Below are positions 32,665-41,376 of a DNA stretch of 64,000 nt, in pieces (the first letter of the stretch is position 1; each line of letters starts with the position of its first letter). This DNA comes from Solibacillus ferritrahens (GTDB lineage: Bacteria; Bacillota; Bacilli; Bacillales_A; Planococcaceae), in assembly GCF_037027585.1 (NCBI RefSeq), contig NZ_JAXCLE010000004.1:1-64000 (forward strand). The letters are read 5' to 3'. Under the pieces are notes generated by a model that was not told the origin of the DNA, searched no databases, and worked only from the letters and a program-made list of their open reading frames with translations. The translations under genes and the position numbers were made by a program.

Positions 32665-34245
32665 TTATTTAAATTCGTTTAATTCTTTTGTTTCACGCGT
32701 AGTGAACCAGTCCTGTACATTCCATACTTTTGTTGCTAAGCCTTCATAAAATTCTGGCTCATGTGATACAAGAACGATTGTGCCTTTGAATTCCTTCATC
32801 GCGCGTTTTAGCTCCTCTTTTGCATCAACATCTAAGTGGTTTGTCGGCTCGTCAAAGATTAACCAGTTTGTTTGGTCCATCATCAGCTTGCAAAGACGTA
32901 CTTTTGCTTGCTCACCACCAGAAAGAGAGTTCAGTGGGCGAGTAATATGATCCGTTTTCAGACCGGCACGTGCCAATGCTGCACGGACTTGTGCCTGTTC
33001 CATAGATGGGAAGGCATTCCACACATCATCAATCGGTGTAATTTTATCAGCTTTTACTTCCTGTTCGAAGTAAGATGGCTCTAAATAATCACCTAAAATG
33101 ACTTTCCCGTCCAATGGTTGGACTTTCCCTAACATTGTTTTTAAGAGAGTCGATTTACCGACACCGTTCATGCCGACAAGTGCGATCTTTTCACCACGCT
33201 CAATTTGGAATGTAAGAGGCGGCAGTAACGGCTTTTCTTTATCATAGCCAATGACTAAGTTTTCTGCTTCAACTACATAACGGCCCGGTGTACGTGCTTC
33301 TTTAAAGCTAAACTCAGGTTTAACAGCAGTTTCTGGACGATCAATACGCTCCATACGATCCAATTGCTTCGCACGGGATTTTGCACGACCACTTGTTGAG
33401 TAACGTGCCTTGTTGCGGGCAATGAAATCTTCCTGCTGCTTAATAAATTCCTGCTGTTTTTCATATGCATCAATATGCTGGCGTTTGTTAATTTCCGCAA
33501 GCTCAATAAACTTTTCATATGTTGCTGTATAACGCGTCATTTTTGCGAATTCCAAATGTAAAATAACATCAACTACATCATTCATGAATTCTGTATCATG
33601 CGAGATTAATAGGAAGGCATATGGATAGTTTTTTAAGTAATTTTTTAACCAAGTGACATGTTCTTCATCCAGATAGTTCGTCGGCTCATCAAGCAATAGT
33701 ACTTTTGGTTTTTCCAGTAAAAGCTTAGCAAGAAGTACTTTTGTTCGCTGACCACCGGATAATGCCGCTACATCGCGGTCAAGGCCAATTGCATCCAATC
33801 CTAAACCACGTGCAATGTCATCAATTTTCATATCTAACGTGTAGAAATCGCCGGCATCAAGTGCATCCTGGATTTCAGACATCTCTTCTAAAAGCTTGTC
33901 ATAATCTGCATCTGGCTCTGCAAGCTCAGCTGAAATCTCATTTAAGCGTGCTTCTTTTTTGTACAGCGGTAAAAACGCGTCTCGCAATGCATCGCGCATC
34001 GAACGACCAGCCGTTAAAACCGTATGCTGATCTAAATAGCCGTAATGCGTGCCAGGAAGCCATTCCACTTTCCCTTCATCATGAATTGCTTGACCTGTAA
34101 TGATGCTCATTAATGTCGATTTTCCAACACCATTTGCACCTACTAAACCAATATGATCGCCTTCTACAAGACGGAACGATACATCTTTAAATAATGTACG
34201 GTCACCAAATGAATGACCTAACTTTTCAACAGTTAAAATTGCCAT
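32665..34245 (-). CDS. ABC-F subfamily ATPase (ribosome-associated)
   Basis: 526 residues with two ABC ATPase domains and no membrane segment. Domain 1 (about 1-255): Walker A GANGVGKST, signature LSGGQRTK, Walker B LLLDEPTNYLD. A charged linker (about 255-320) leads to domain 2 (about 325-526): GMNGVGKST, LSGGEQAK and LIFDEPTNHLD. ABC-F proteins bind the ribosomal E site and relieve stalling or confer antibiotic protection; this length fits the YbiT/YkpA/YfmM-like housekeeping types more than resistance factors. RBS GGAGGAT. Confidence 0.92.
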   Translation of the reverse strand: MAILTVEKLGHSFGDRTLFKDVSFRLVEGDHIGLVGANGVGKSTLMSIITGQAIHDEGKVEWLPGTHYGYLDQHTVLTAGRSMRDALRDAFLPLYKKEARLNEISAELAEPDADYDKLLEEMSEIQDALDAGDFYTLDMKIDDIARGLGLDAIGLDRDVAALSGGQRTKVLLAKLLLEKPKVLLLDEPTNYLDEEHVTWLKNYLKNYPYAFLLISHDTEFMNDVVDVILHLEFAKMTRYTATYEKFIELAEINKRQHIDAYEKQQEFIKQQEDFIARNKARYSTSGRAKSRAKQLDRMERIDRPETAVKPEFSFKEARTPGRYVVEAENLVIGYDKEKPLLPPLTFQIERGEKIALVGMNGVGKSTLLKTMLGKVQPLDGKVILGDYLEPSYFEQEVKADKITPIDDVWNAFPSMEQAQVRAALARAGLKTDHITRPLNSLSGGEQAKVRLCKLMMDQTNWLIFDEPTNHLDVDAKEELKRAMKEFKGTIVLVSHEPEFYEGLATKVWNVQDWFTTRETKELNEFK

Positions 34246-34322
34246 ATATAATCCTCCGAGTGTTTTAGTGTGTACTTACTAATAGTATGGTAAAAAGTAA
34301 TATAAGATTAGTGAATTCAGTA

Positions 34323-34539
34323 GTTGATTGGAGTGGAGGCGGCGAGTGTAACTATCGGCTCTGCCTTTCGTGGCGGAGCGAAGCAGAGAAGTCACTCAAA
34401 GCTTCCTGAAGGATAAGCGTGACGCCTGAGACTACAGGGAACAAAAGCTAAGAACGCCACGTCCTGTGGCAACGCTTTTGTGACCGACATCATGTCGGAC
34501 TCACGCCCCCGGAAAGCGTCCGCCGAAACGGAAATCAAC
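34323..34539. repeat. Dispersed intergenic repeat with GTTGATT/AATCAAC ends
   Basis: A GC-richer block bounded by GTTGATT (34323-34329) and AATCAAC (34533-34539), with TGGAGTGGAGGCGGCGA near the left end and GGAAAGCGTCCGCC near the right. Internal hairpins include GCCAC/GTGGC and CCGACAT-C-ATGTCGG. It has the layout of the long GGAAAGCGTCC repeats scattered through Bacillaceae and Planococcaceae genomes. It shares GGAAAGCGTCCGCC with the element at 20926. No coding capacity. Confidence 0.75.
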
Positions 34540-34579
34540 AAGTACCAAAAACGGCATTATATTGCCTTGCTTTTTCCTC

Positions 34580-34610
34580 AAAAAAAACCCGCAACATTAA
34601 AGTGCTGCGA
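34580..34610 (-). terminator. Terminator overlapping the end of the small coiled-coil gene
   Basis: On the minus strand CGCAGCA / TGTTGCG followed by GGTTTTTTTT. The stem includes the stop codon of the gene. Confidence 0.7.
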
Positions 34611-34782
34611 GCTGTTTGTTTAGTTCTGCTAGCCGTGCTTCCATATTTTCAAGACGTACGAGCGCTTGTTTGACTGAGTCTGGATGGCCTACTGATTCAA
34701 GCTTTTCCATATCGCCTTGAAGATTGATGTAATCCATCTTTAATTCGGCGATTTGTTGCTGCAGCTGGTCTTTTGTTAACAT
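34597..34782 (-). CDS. Small coiled-coil protein (SE1832-like family)
   Basis: 61 residues, almost entirely a predicted coiled coil: LTKDQLQQQIAELKMDY, a central LESVGHPDSV turn, and MEARLAELNKQLAAL. It resembles the short conserved Bacillota family known as SE1832; function unknown. RBS AAAGGAGC about 10 nt before ATG, and its own terminator. Confidence 0.8.
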   Translation of the reverse strand: MLTKDQLQQQIAELKMDYINLQGDMEKLESVGHPDSVKQALVRLENMEARLAELNKQLAAL

Positions 34783-34934
34783 CGATAATTGCTCCTTTAC
34801 GAACGAAAATTGATCTTTTCATATTGTAACATAATGCATTCTATTATGGAGGATAAGAAACCTTAATTTTTTGCGGAATCTATATAAGAAATACGTTAAT
34901 GTGTACAACAAAAGGCGCAGACTACTATTTCTTC

Positions 34935-35969
34935 TTAAATGTGTGCCATATTGTGGCGGGCATAAGCTAAATCCAACAGTAGATTTTTTAAAATCTCATT
35001 GTTAGTTAAAATTTCAAGATTGCGCTGTTTACGGACTGCTCGTTCGCGACGCTGCTCATGAAGTAATAGTTCCATCACCGCATTTTGAATAATCGATTGT
35101 TTCATTTTCCGTCCTAAACCGATATGGATAAATCCATTCATTTCACGGGTGAACGCATAGTTCAGCTCATTATCATGCTGAGCGGTTGTAATGCAGGGAA
35201 TACCGACAGCTGCAACTTTATATGGTGTATAGTTGGCATTGCAAATAATTAGGTCCGCTTGTGGCATTAACTCTAGAAGTGCATCGGGTTTTTGGACAAT
35301 TACCGTATTTTTTCGGCTTAAAGCCATTAATTTTAAACTATCCAAGTCATGCTTATAATCAGCATCAATGGCAACGGAAATTTTCAACGGGATATGAAGC
35401 TGTGTTAGGTGGCGCAATGTACGGTATGTTAAATTATTGTTATCCCCATCTTCAAAGGCCACAACAATGTGCGGGAGTTCGCCTTTTATCGAGCTGTCAG
35501 GTGTTTGGAGAACTTCATGTGCGACTTTCTCCAAATTCTGCGGAACAGCAAACGCATAGCTTCCTGCCAGTTCTTGTACATGTGGTTCTTCATGGGATTC
35601 GCCAAATAGTGCAACGAGATGGCAGTCGATTAGATGTGCACCCATTCCAAAATCATCAAAGTGAACAATAGTAGAGCAAAATGGTCTAATCATTTCAACT
35701 TGTTCTACCTGTGTATCTTTTCCGTCGTGGATAATTAAATGAGGTTCTAATTCACGAATTTTCTTTTTAATCTCAATAAATCGATCAAAAAGAATAATAT
35801 TTAAGCCTGTTTGGGCCAATTTATCAATGAGCTGCTGGTTAGTCGTTTTAACAAATAGAATGACACTCTCATCTTGCAATAAATTTGCTAATGTTACTGC
35901 ACGTTCAAAAGGATACGTTCCTTTAATATCACAATGTTCGATAATCCATATAATTTTTCTTTTTTGCAC
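34935..35969 (-). CDS. SpsG/PseG-like glycosyltransferase-fold protein
   Basis: 344 residues with a GT-B-like fold. KRKIIWIIEHCDIKGTYPFERAV resembles the N-terminal loop of PseG/SpsG nucleotide-sugar hydrolases, the middle has IVHFDDFGMGAHLID, and LMPQADLIICNANYTPYKVAAVGIPCI is the nucleotide-binding C-terminal region. It could act on a nucleotide sugar for surface glycans, but no sugar pathway genes are adjacent. Start: an in-frame ATG at 36041 has no RBS and runs into the divergent gene's leader; GTG 35969 has AAAGGA about 10 nt upstream and places the protein start at the fold boundary. Substrate unknown. Confidence 0.72.
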   Translation of the reverse strand: MQKRKIIWIIEHCDIKGTYPFERAVTLANLLQDESVILFVKTTNQQLIDKLAQTGLNIILFDRFIEIKKKIRELEPHLIIHDGKDTQVEQVEMIRPFCSTIVHFDDFGMGAHLIDCHLVALFGESHEEPHVQELAGSYAFAVPQNLEKVAHEVLQTPDSSIKGELPHIVVAFEDGDNNNLTYRTLRHLTQLHIPLKISVAIDADYKHDLDSLKLMALSRKNTVIVQKPDALLELMPQADLIICNANYTPYKVAAVGIPCITTAQHDNELNYAFTREMNGFIHIGLGRKMKQSIIQNAVMELLLHEQRRERAVRKQRNLEILTNNEILKNLLLDLAYARHNMAHI

Positions 35970-36069
35970 GTAAATCCCATCCTTTCCACTATCTCTATAA
36001 AATATGGTGGAATAGCCGAAATTATGAATGAGAGAGTACATACATTAAATCGTAGAAAAGAGGAAAGAT

Positions 36070-36876
36070 ATGAAAGTAATGCGTTCGGCTTTAATCATAG
36101 GTGCGACAGGATTAGTTGGCTCGGAACTAGTCAAGCTGCTGTGTGAAAGTGATGAGTATGCGGCAGTGAATGTCCTTTCGAGAAGACCGCTTGATTTTTC
36201 CCATCCGAAATTAGATGTAAGGCTTTGTGAATTTGATCAGATTGCAGAATGTGATTTTGAGTTTGCGCATGAAGTGTTTTGCTGCTTAGGAACTACAATG
36301 AAAAAAGCAGGGTCAAAGGAGCAGTTTGAAAAGGTTGATTTCGAGTATCCATTAACAGTTGCCGCACTTGCCAAAAATAAGGGAGTCGGTCATTTTATCG
36401 TTATTTCGGCAATGGGTGCAAACGAAAAAGCGTTCGCATATTATAGTCGGGTAAAAGGAAAAATGGAGAGGGAACTGATTAATATGGATTTCCCGAAGCT
36501 ATCCATTGTACGTCCCTCATTAATTACAGGAAACCGTCCAGAGTTTCGATTAGGTGAGACGGTAGGGGATAAGGTATTAAAGGTGCTCAATCCTTTATTG
36601 GTGGGCCCGATGAAAAAAGTGCGTTCAATTCCTGCAAAGCAAATTGCAAAAGCCATGAAAGTGATTGCACTGCATGGCAAAAAGGAAAAAGTCGCAATTT
36701 ATTTATCGGATGAGCTTTTGGAAATGGAAATGCCAATTATTGAAGAAGAAAACTCATTTGTAGACAAAGAAGTAGCCTTCAATTGGAAAAAATTCGACGA
36801 AGAAGAGTTGCCACTTGCAGATAAAAAGACCGAAAGTAATCAAAGTAAATTAAAGGAAGCAGACAAAAGAAAATAG
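36070..36876 (+). CDS. Atypical SDR, TIP30-like NAD(P)-binding oxidoreductase
   Basis: 268 residues with an N-terminal Rossmann motif IIGATGLVGSELVKLL, VLSRRPLDF for cofactor specificity, CCLGTTMKKAGS, ISAMGA and YSRVKGKMERELI (YxxxK). This is the HTATIP2/TIP30-like atypical SDR group, similar to Bacillus YraR-type proteins. The last 50 residues are acidic and lysine-rich. RBS GAGGAAAG. The substrate cannot be inferred. Confidence 0.85.
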   Translation: MKVMRSALIIGATGLVGSELVKLLCESDEYAAVNVLSRRPLDFSHPKLDVRLCEFDQIAECDFEFAHEVFCCLGTTMKKAGSKEQFEKVDFEYPLTVAALAKNKGVGHFIVISAMGANEKAFAYYSRVKGKMERELINMDFPKLSIVRPSLITGNRPEFRLGETVGDKVLKVLNPLLVGPMKKVRSIPAKQIAKAMKVIALHGKKEKVAIYLSDELLEMEMPIIEEENSFVDKEVAFNWKKFDEEELPLADKKTESNQSKLKEADKRK

Positions 36877-37003
36877 CATTCCTATTCCAGTATAACGATG
36901 TCCGACAAAAGACTGAAATTGATCTTTCCTAAGCAACTACCTATTATCAAAAGAAGTTATTCTGATACAATATGAGTACAACGAGTTACATGGAGGAACA
37001 ATT

Positions 37004-37558
37004 ATGAAAATATTACTTGTCGATGGTACCATCTTTGGCCGAAAAACTGGCGTTCTTTTGGAGCAGGTTCAACAATATATCGAAGCTTTTAACCCTTCAC
37101 TGGAGTTGGAGATATTATATTTCTCAAAATTAAAGCATCAAATTTTAGACGGCAGCCCGCTAAATGACGATATGAAAATGATGATCCAAAAATTTGAAGA
37201 AGCCGATGCTTATATTTTTGCTTCGCCAATCTTTCAGGCATCCATCCCTGGTGTATTGAAAAATGCGTTTGATATGATTCCACCCAAAGCGATGCGCTAC
37301 AAGCCAGCAGCGATTATCGGCAATGGCGGTACGTATCAGCACCATTTAGTATTGGAAAACCAATTGCGTCCGATTTTGGATTATTTCCGTTGCTTAGTAA
37401 CACCGAACTATGTATATACACATGCAGACCACTTTGATAAGGACAATAAAATTATCGATGAAGATGTGCACAACCGTCTTCGAGAATTGGCTCGCGTATT
37501 CGTTCAATATTGCGAAATGACGAAAACGTTGTCAAAGCAGCCGGTAGATATTCAGTAA
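37004..37558 (+). CDS. NAD(P)H-dependent FMN reductase (flavodoxin-like fold)
   Basis: 184 residues, NADPH-dependent FMN reductase family: LVDGTIFGRKTGVL at the phosphate-binding loop, ADAYIFASPIFQASIPGVLKNAFD as the flavin site near residue 66, and IIGNGGTYQHH near 104. A quinone or flavin reductase of the SsuE/azoreductase type. RBS GGAGGA. Followed by a terminator. Confidence 0.87.
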   Translation: MKILLVDGTIFGRKTGVLLEQVQQYIEAFNPSLELEILYFSKLKHQILDGSPLNDDMKMMIQKFEEADAYIFASPIFQASIPGVLKNAFDMIPPKAMRYKPAAIIGNGGTYQHHLVLENQLRPILDYFRCLVTPNYVYTHADHFDKDNKIIDEDVHNRLRELARVFVQYCEMTKTLSKQPVDIQ

Positions 37559-37561
37559 AAT

Positions 37562-37604
37562 AAAGTGAAGCGTCCATGCCGAATATGGATGCTTCACTTT
37601 TTTC
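37562..37604 (+). terminator. Terminator of the FMN reductase gene
   Basis: AAAGTGAAGCGTCCAT / ATGGATGCTTCACTTT followed by T6, 3 nt after the stop. Confidence 0.85.
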
Positions 37605-37778
37605 GTTTAGCTTATCATTTGCAGTATTGGGTATATACATCTTTAATTGAAATCTAAAAAATGGAAATTAGCATGTCCTTCAGATTGAATCTCACGTAAT
37701 TTTGTTGTAGCATGAATATTCATCTGAAAATAAATAAGTAAAATTTTTACTTTTTGAGCATTTGGAGGCGAACAGAAG

Positions 37779-39971
37779 ATGGAACAAACGATTTGGCAAA
37801 AGGAAGAGGCACACTTAAAGCAAATTAGTGCCCTGTTAAAACAACAAATCGAAGTGCAGACAAACCATTTAAAAAAGCAAAAGGGCGACATTGTCGAGGA
37901 ACGTACACAAGCTTCTTCGGAGTTTAATGACATTTCTGGAGAAAGTGCCATCCAGTTTTCACAAATGCTACAAACGATGCAATTACGTGAACGAGAATAT
38001 GTACAGCAAAGTGAACAATTAGCTAAAATGCAAATTTTATATAAAAGTCCTTATTTCGGACGCATATCACTCGAAAATGAACAAGGTGAGCGCGAACATT
38101 TATATATTGGCCTATCGACTTTCCGGGAGCCACTAACGGATGATGTTCTAATTTATGATTGGCGTGCACCGATTTCGAGTCTTTTTTATGAAAATAAAGT
38201 CGGACCGGCACGCTATCAAATTCCGGATGGTGAATATATTTCTGTAACGATTCAAGGCCGCCGTCAATATAAAGTGAAATATGATGAGTTGTTGCAAGTA
38301 TTGGATGCGGATATTTATGTAGGTGATGAAGTACTGCAAAGCCTTTTATCCGATACCGCAAAGGAAAAGATGAAGTCGATTGTTGCGACAATCCAAAGTG
38401 ACCAAAATGTCGTCATTCGTTCTTCAAATAAAGACAACCTTATCGTACTTGGACCACCCGGTAGTGGGAAAACGTCCGTTGCGATGCAGCGAATTGCCTT
38501 TTTACTTTATGAATACCGTCAGACAATGAATGCACGCAGCATTTTACTCATTTCGCCATCGGATTTGTTCAATGACTATATTTCAAATGTACTGCCAGAG
38601 CTCGGTGAGGAAAATGTACAGCATACGACGTATTACCGTTTATTACGTGATTTAAAATTAACGCATTACAAGGCGGAAACAAGCTATGAAAACATTGAGC
38701 GTCTTCAACATGCTACAGATGAAGAACGTGAACATTATGCATTTAAAGGTTCGCATAGTTATGTAAAACAATTGCTCGATTATATTGCAAGCATAAAAAA
38801 GAGGGGCATGCCATTTTATAACTTAAAGGTAGAGGGGAAGCTTTTCATTTCTGCAAAAAAACTAACTGAATTGTTTTATGAAAAGTATGGTGCACTGGAT
38901 ATCGACTTCCGACTGAAAAAAATCCGCACCTTCCTACTGGAAAAAGTTGGGCAGCAAAAATCAAAGGACCGAAAAGTATTAACAAAAGAGCTCAAGGCTG
39001 TAAATGCTTACATCGGCACAGATAAAGAAATTGAACAGCAAGTAAATGAAAAGCTTCAAAAAAGATACGGCAGGCTTGAGGACACAATTCAGCAACTCGG
39101 GTTCGTCAATATTAACAAAATGTATATTAATTCGCTCGCATTCGGAAATGACGATTTATTTACACAGGCAATTCAGGAGGCAACTACTGAAACGCTGAAA
39201 AATCGCATATTATATTATGAAGATTTAGCGCCGATCATGTACTTGCAGGCATTTGTAAAAGGCTTGTATGCCAATAATACAATCAAGCATATCGTCATTG
39301 ATGAAATCCAGGATTATTCCTATTTACAACTCTTAACAATAAAAGCGATGCATCCGAAAGCACATTACACATTGTTGGGCGACAAAAATCAACTTGTGCA
39401 TCCCCAAATGAAAGATTCATTGGCAGGTCCATTGGAAAAGCATTTCAAAGTTGTCGAGCTGAATAAATCCTATCGCTCAACAAATGAGATTACCGATTTT
39501 ATGAGTGCTATTTTGAATAATACGACGACCCAATCGCTGGGTGTATCAGGTGAGAAGCCGCAAGTTATTGAGACAGCTACTGCTCCTAAAACAATTGCCC
39601 AGCTCGTAAAAGCACAATTTAAAGAGCAGGACAGCTTTGTCATCTTATGCAAAAATAAGTTGGCCTGTGAGCAGTTATATCATGAACTAAAGCCACTCGT
39701 ACCAAAATTGCAGCTCGTAACAGAGGAGCAGAAGGTATATATGAAGGGCATTTTAATTATGCCGGGCTATATGGCGAAGGGGTTTGAATTTACGACGGTT
39801 GTTGTAGCGGATGCGAACGCCGAAGTGTATACCGAGAAGATGGATGCATATTTACTTTATACAATGACTTCGCGTGCCACACGTCAATTATTTTTTGTGA
39901 CAGGGGGAATATTACCAAAAGCCCTTGCACACATTGGCGAACAGTATTATCGTAAAGAAGTGAACATTTAG
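37779..39971 (+). CDS. helD: RNA polymerase recycling ATPase HelD
   Basis: 730 residues, UvrD-like SF1 ATPase with a long N-terminal coiled coil (about 1-75) that reaches into the RNA polymerase secondary channel in the known family. Motifs: Walker A GPPGSGKTSVAMQRIAFLLY near residue 227, motif II VIDEIQDYSY, motif III LLGDKNQLVHP and motif IV SYRSTNEIT. Slightly shorter than B. subtilis HelD. It removes stalled core polymerase from DNA using ATP. RBS GGAGGCG. Monocistronic. Confidence 0.92.
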   Translation: MEQTIWQKEEAHLKQISALLKQQIEVQTNHLKKQKGDIVEERTQASSEFNDISGESAIQFSQMLQTMQLREREYVQQSEQLAKMQILYKSPYFGRISLENEQGEREHLYIGLSTFREPLTDDVLIYDWRAPISSLFYENKVGPARYQIPDGEYISVTIQGRRQYKVKYDELLQVLDADIYVGDEVLQSLLSDTAKEKMKSIVATIQSDQNVVIRSSNKDNLIVLGPPGSGKTSVAMQRIAFLLYEYRQTMNARSILLISPSDLFNDYISNVLPELGEENVQHTTYYRLLRDLKLTHYKAETSYENIERLQHATDEEREHYAFKGSHSYVKQLLDYIASIKKRGMPFYNLKVEGKLFISAKKLTELFYEKYGALDIDFRLKKIRTFLLEKVGQQKSKDRKVLTKELKAVNAYIGTDKEIEQQVNEKLQKRYGRLEDTIQQLGFVNINKMYINSLAFGNDDLFTQAIQEATTETLKNRILYYEDLAPIMYLQAFVKGLYANNTIKHIVIDEIQDYSYLQLLTIKAMHPKAHYTLLGDKNQLVHPQMKDSLAGPLEKHFKVVELNKSYRSTNEITDFMSAILNNTTTQSLGVSGEKPQVIETATAPKTIAQLVKAQFKEQDSFVILCKNKLACEQLYHELKPLVPKLQLVTEEQKVYMKGILIMPGYMAKGFEFTTVVVADANAEVYTEKMDAYLLYTMTSRATRQLFFVTGGILPKALAHIGEQYYRKEVNI

Positions 39972-40020
39972 GCGCACTTTGTCGTCTAACAGAAGATAAC
40001 AACTTTTTTAGGAGATACAA

Positions 40021-40836
40021 ATGGAAAATTTTGATTTGATTTTAGTTTTAAAGCACTTCATTATCGGATTGGTACAAGGCATAACGGAGCCAATTCCTGT
40101 TTCATCTAGTGGTCATGTAATGATTGCGAGTGAAATTTTGGGAATGGGTGAGCAAGGCTTTATGTTCGCCATTTTAACGAATACTGCATCATTAATCGCC
40201 ATTATGTTTATTTATCGTGAAGATATTATTCGATTAATTACTGGATTTTTACTGTTTATTAAAACACGGGATGCTCGCTACCGCGCAGACTTTAACTTTG
40301 CACTGTACGTAATAATTGGCTCGATTCCGGCTGGTGTACTGGGTGTCTTGCTAAGTGATGTCATTGCAGACAATGTGAGTATGACAACAATTGCATTAAT
40401 GCTCTTTGTTACAGGGATTGCCCTTTGGTTAATTCGCAACTTGCGCGGAACAAAGCGTGACGGTGATTTAACTGCAAAAGATGCCTTCATCGTAGGATTA
40501 GGGCAAGCAGTTGCATTAACACCAGGTATTAGCCGATCAGGTGCGACAATTATTTCAGCCATTGCGGTCGGTATGAACCAAGAGACGGCTTTACGATTCT
40601 CATTCATGCTGTATATTCCGGTAAGCTTAGGTGGAGTAGTATTAGGCTATACAGATTTCCTCGATGAGCCAAATAAAATGGACTTAGCCATTCCATATAC
40701 AGTAACATTCCTTGCGACACTGTTCATGACCTATTTTGCAATGCGCTGGTTTATGGGAATTATGAAAAACGGCAAGTTGCATTACTTTACGTACTACTGC
40801 TTCTTAGTCGGTATTTTATTATTAATTTTTTATTAA
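40021..40836 (+). CDS. uppP: Undecaprenyl-diphosphatase UppP
   Basis: 271 residues, eight predicted membrane helices. The first active-site motif reads GLVQGITEPIPVSSSGH near residue 17 (Q form of the (E/Q)xxxE motif) and the second LTPGISRSGAT near 162. It dephosphorylates undecaprenyl pyrophosphate to recycle the cell-wall lipid carrier; overexpression of the family gives bacitracin tolerance. RBS AGGAGA. Confidence 0.93.
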   Translation: MENFDLILVLKHFIIGLVQGITEPIPVSSSGHVMIASEILGMGEQGFMFAILTNTASLIAIMFIYREDIIRLITGFLLFIKTRDARYRADFNFALYVIIGSIPAGVLGVLLSDVIADNVSMTTIALMLFVTGIALWLIRNLRGTKRDGDLTAKDAFIVGLGQAVALTPGISRSGATIISAIAVGMNQETALRFSFMLYIPVSLGGVVLGYTDFLDEPNKMDLAIPYTVTFLATLFMTYFAMRWFMGIMKNGKLHYFTYYCFLVGILLLIFY

Positions 40837-40841
40837 GTCTT

Positions 40842-40880
40842 ACACGTTTCGGAAAATTTTCCGAAACGTGTTTTTCTTTT
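40842..40880 (+). terminator. Terminator of uppP
   Basis: ACACGTTTCGGAAAA / TTTTCCGAAACGTGT, a perfect stem with essentially no loop residues beyond the AAAATTTT centre, followed by T5CT8. Confidence 0.9.
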
Positions 40881-40890
40881 TTTTTACATC

Positions 40891-40941
40891 TTGACAAAGA
40901 ATGCAAAGTTCTATTTAATTAGTTAGTCTAACTAACTAATT
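40891..40941 (+). promoter_or_regulatory. Promoter and MarR operator of the MarR-MFS pair
   Basis: TTGACA (40891-40896), 17-bp spacer, TTTAAT (40914-40919). A perfect inverted repeat AATTAGTTAG / CTAACTAATT with a 5-bp spacer (40917-40941) overlaps the -10 and +1. It is the expected autorepressor site of the MarR gene that follows. Confidence 0.8.
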
Positions 40942-40959
40942 TTCGGAGGAAGAAGTGAC

Positions 40960-41376
40960 ATGACATTCTTTTTACAAATACATCGTTTTCATAAACGTTA
41001 TACGGCACAGTTATCCGCTATTTTAGCTCCGCATGAATTATCGAATGCTAACTGGTCGCTTTTACATTATTTAATGGAGCATGGTTTAACGACAACAAGT
41101 CAAATAGCAAAATACTGGGATGTTGAAAAACCGACCGTATCAGCAAATGTCAAAACATTAACCCGACATGGACTAATTCAAATAAAGTACGGGGAAGACA
41201 AGCGTGAAAAATACTTGAGTTTAACTAAAAGCGGAGAGAACTTGTATGGAATTATATTCCCCGAAATTAAACTACTGCAACAGCGGTTATTAAGTACGAT
41301 GACTGAAGCGCAACGACAAAAATTTCAGCAAGCCTTAAATGAAATGGAACAGTTATTGAAAGAAGGTTTATTATGA
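40960..41376 (+). CDS. MarR-family repressor of adjacent MFS exporter
   Basis: 138 residues, winged-helix MarR protein with TTSQIAKYWDVEKPTVSANVKTLTRHGLIQ as recognition helices near residue 45 and wing GEDKREKYLSLTKSG. RBS GGAGGA. It overlaps the MFS gene by 4 nt (ATGA). The palindrome over its promoter and the paired exporter indicate a drug- or metabolite-induced efflux switch. Confidence 0.92.
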   Translation: MTFFLQIHRFHKRYTAQLSAILAPHELSNANWSLLHYLMEHGLTTTSQIAKYWDVEKPTVSANVKTLTRHGLIQIKYGEDKREKYLSLTKSGENLYGIIFPEIKLLQQRLLSTMTEAQRQKFQQALNEMEQLLKEGLL

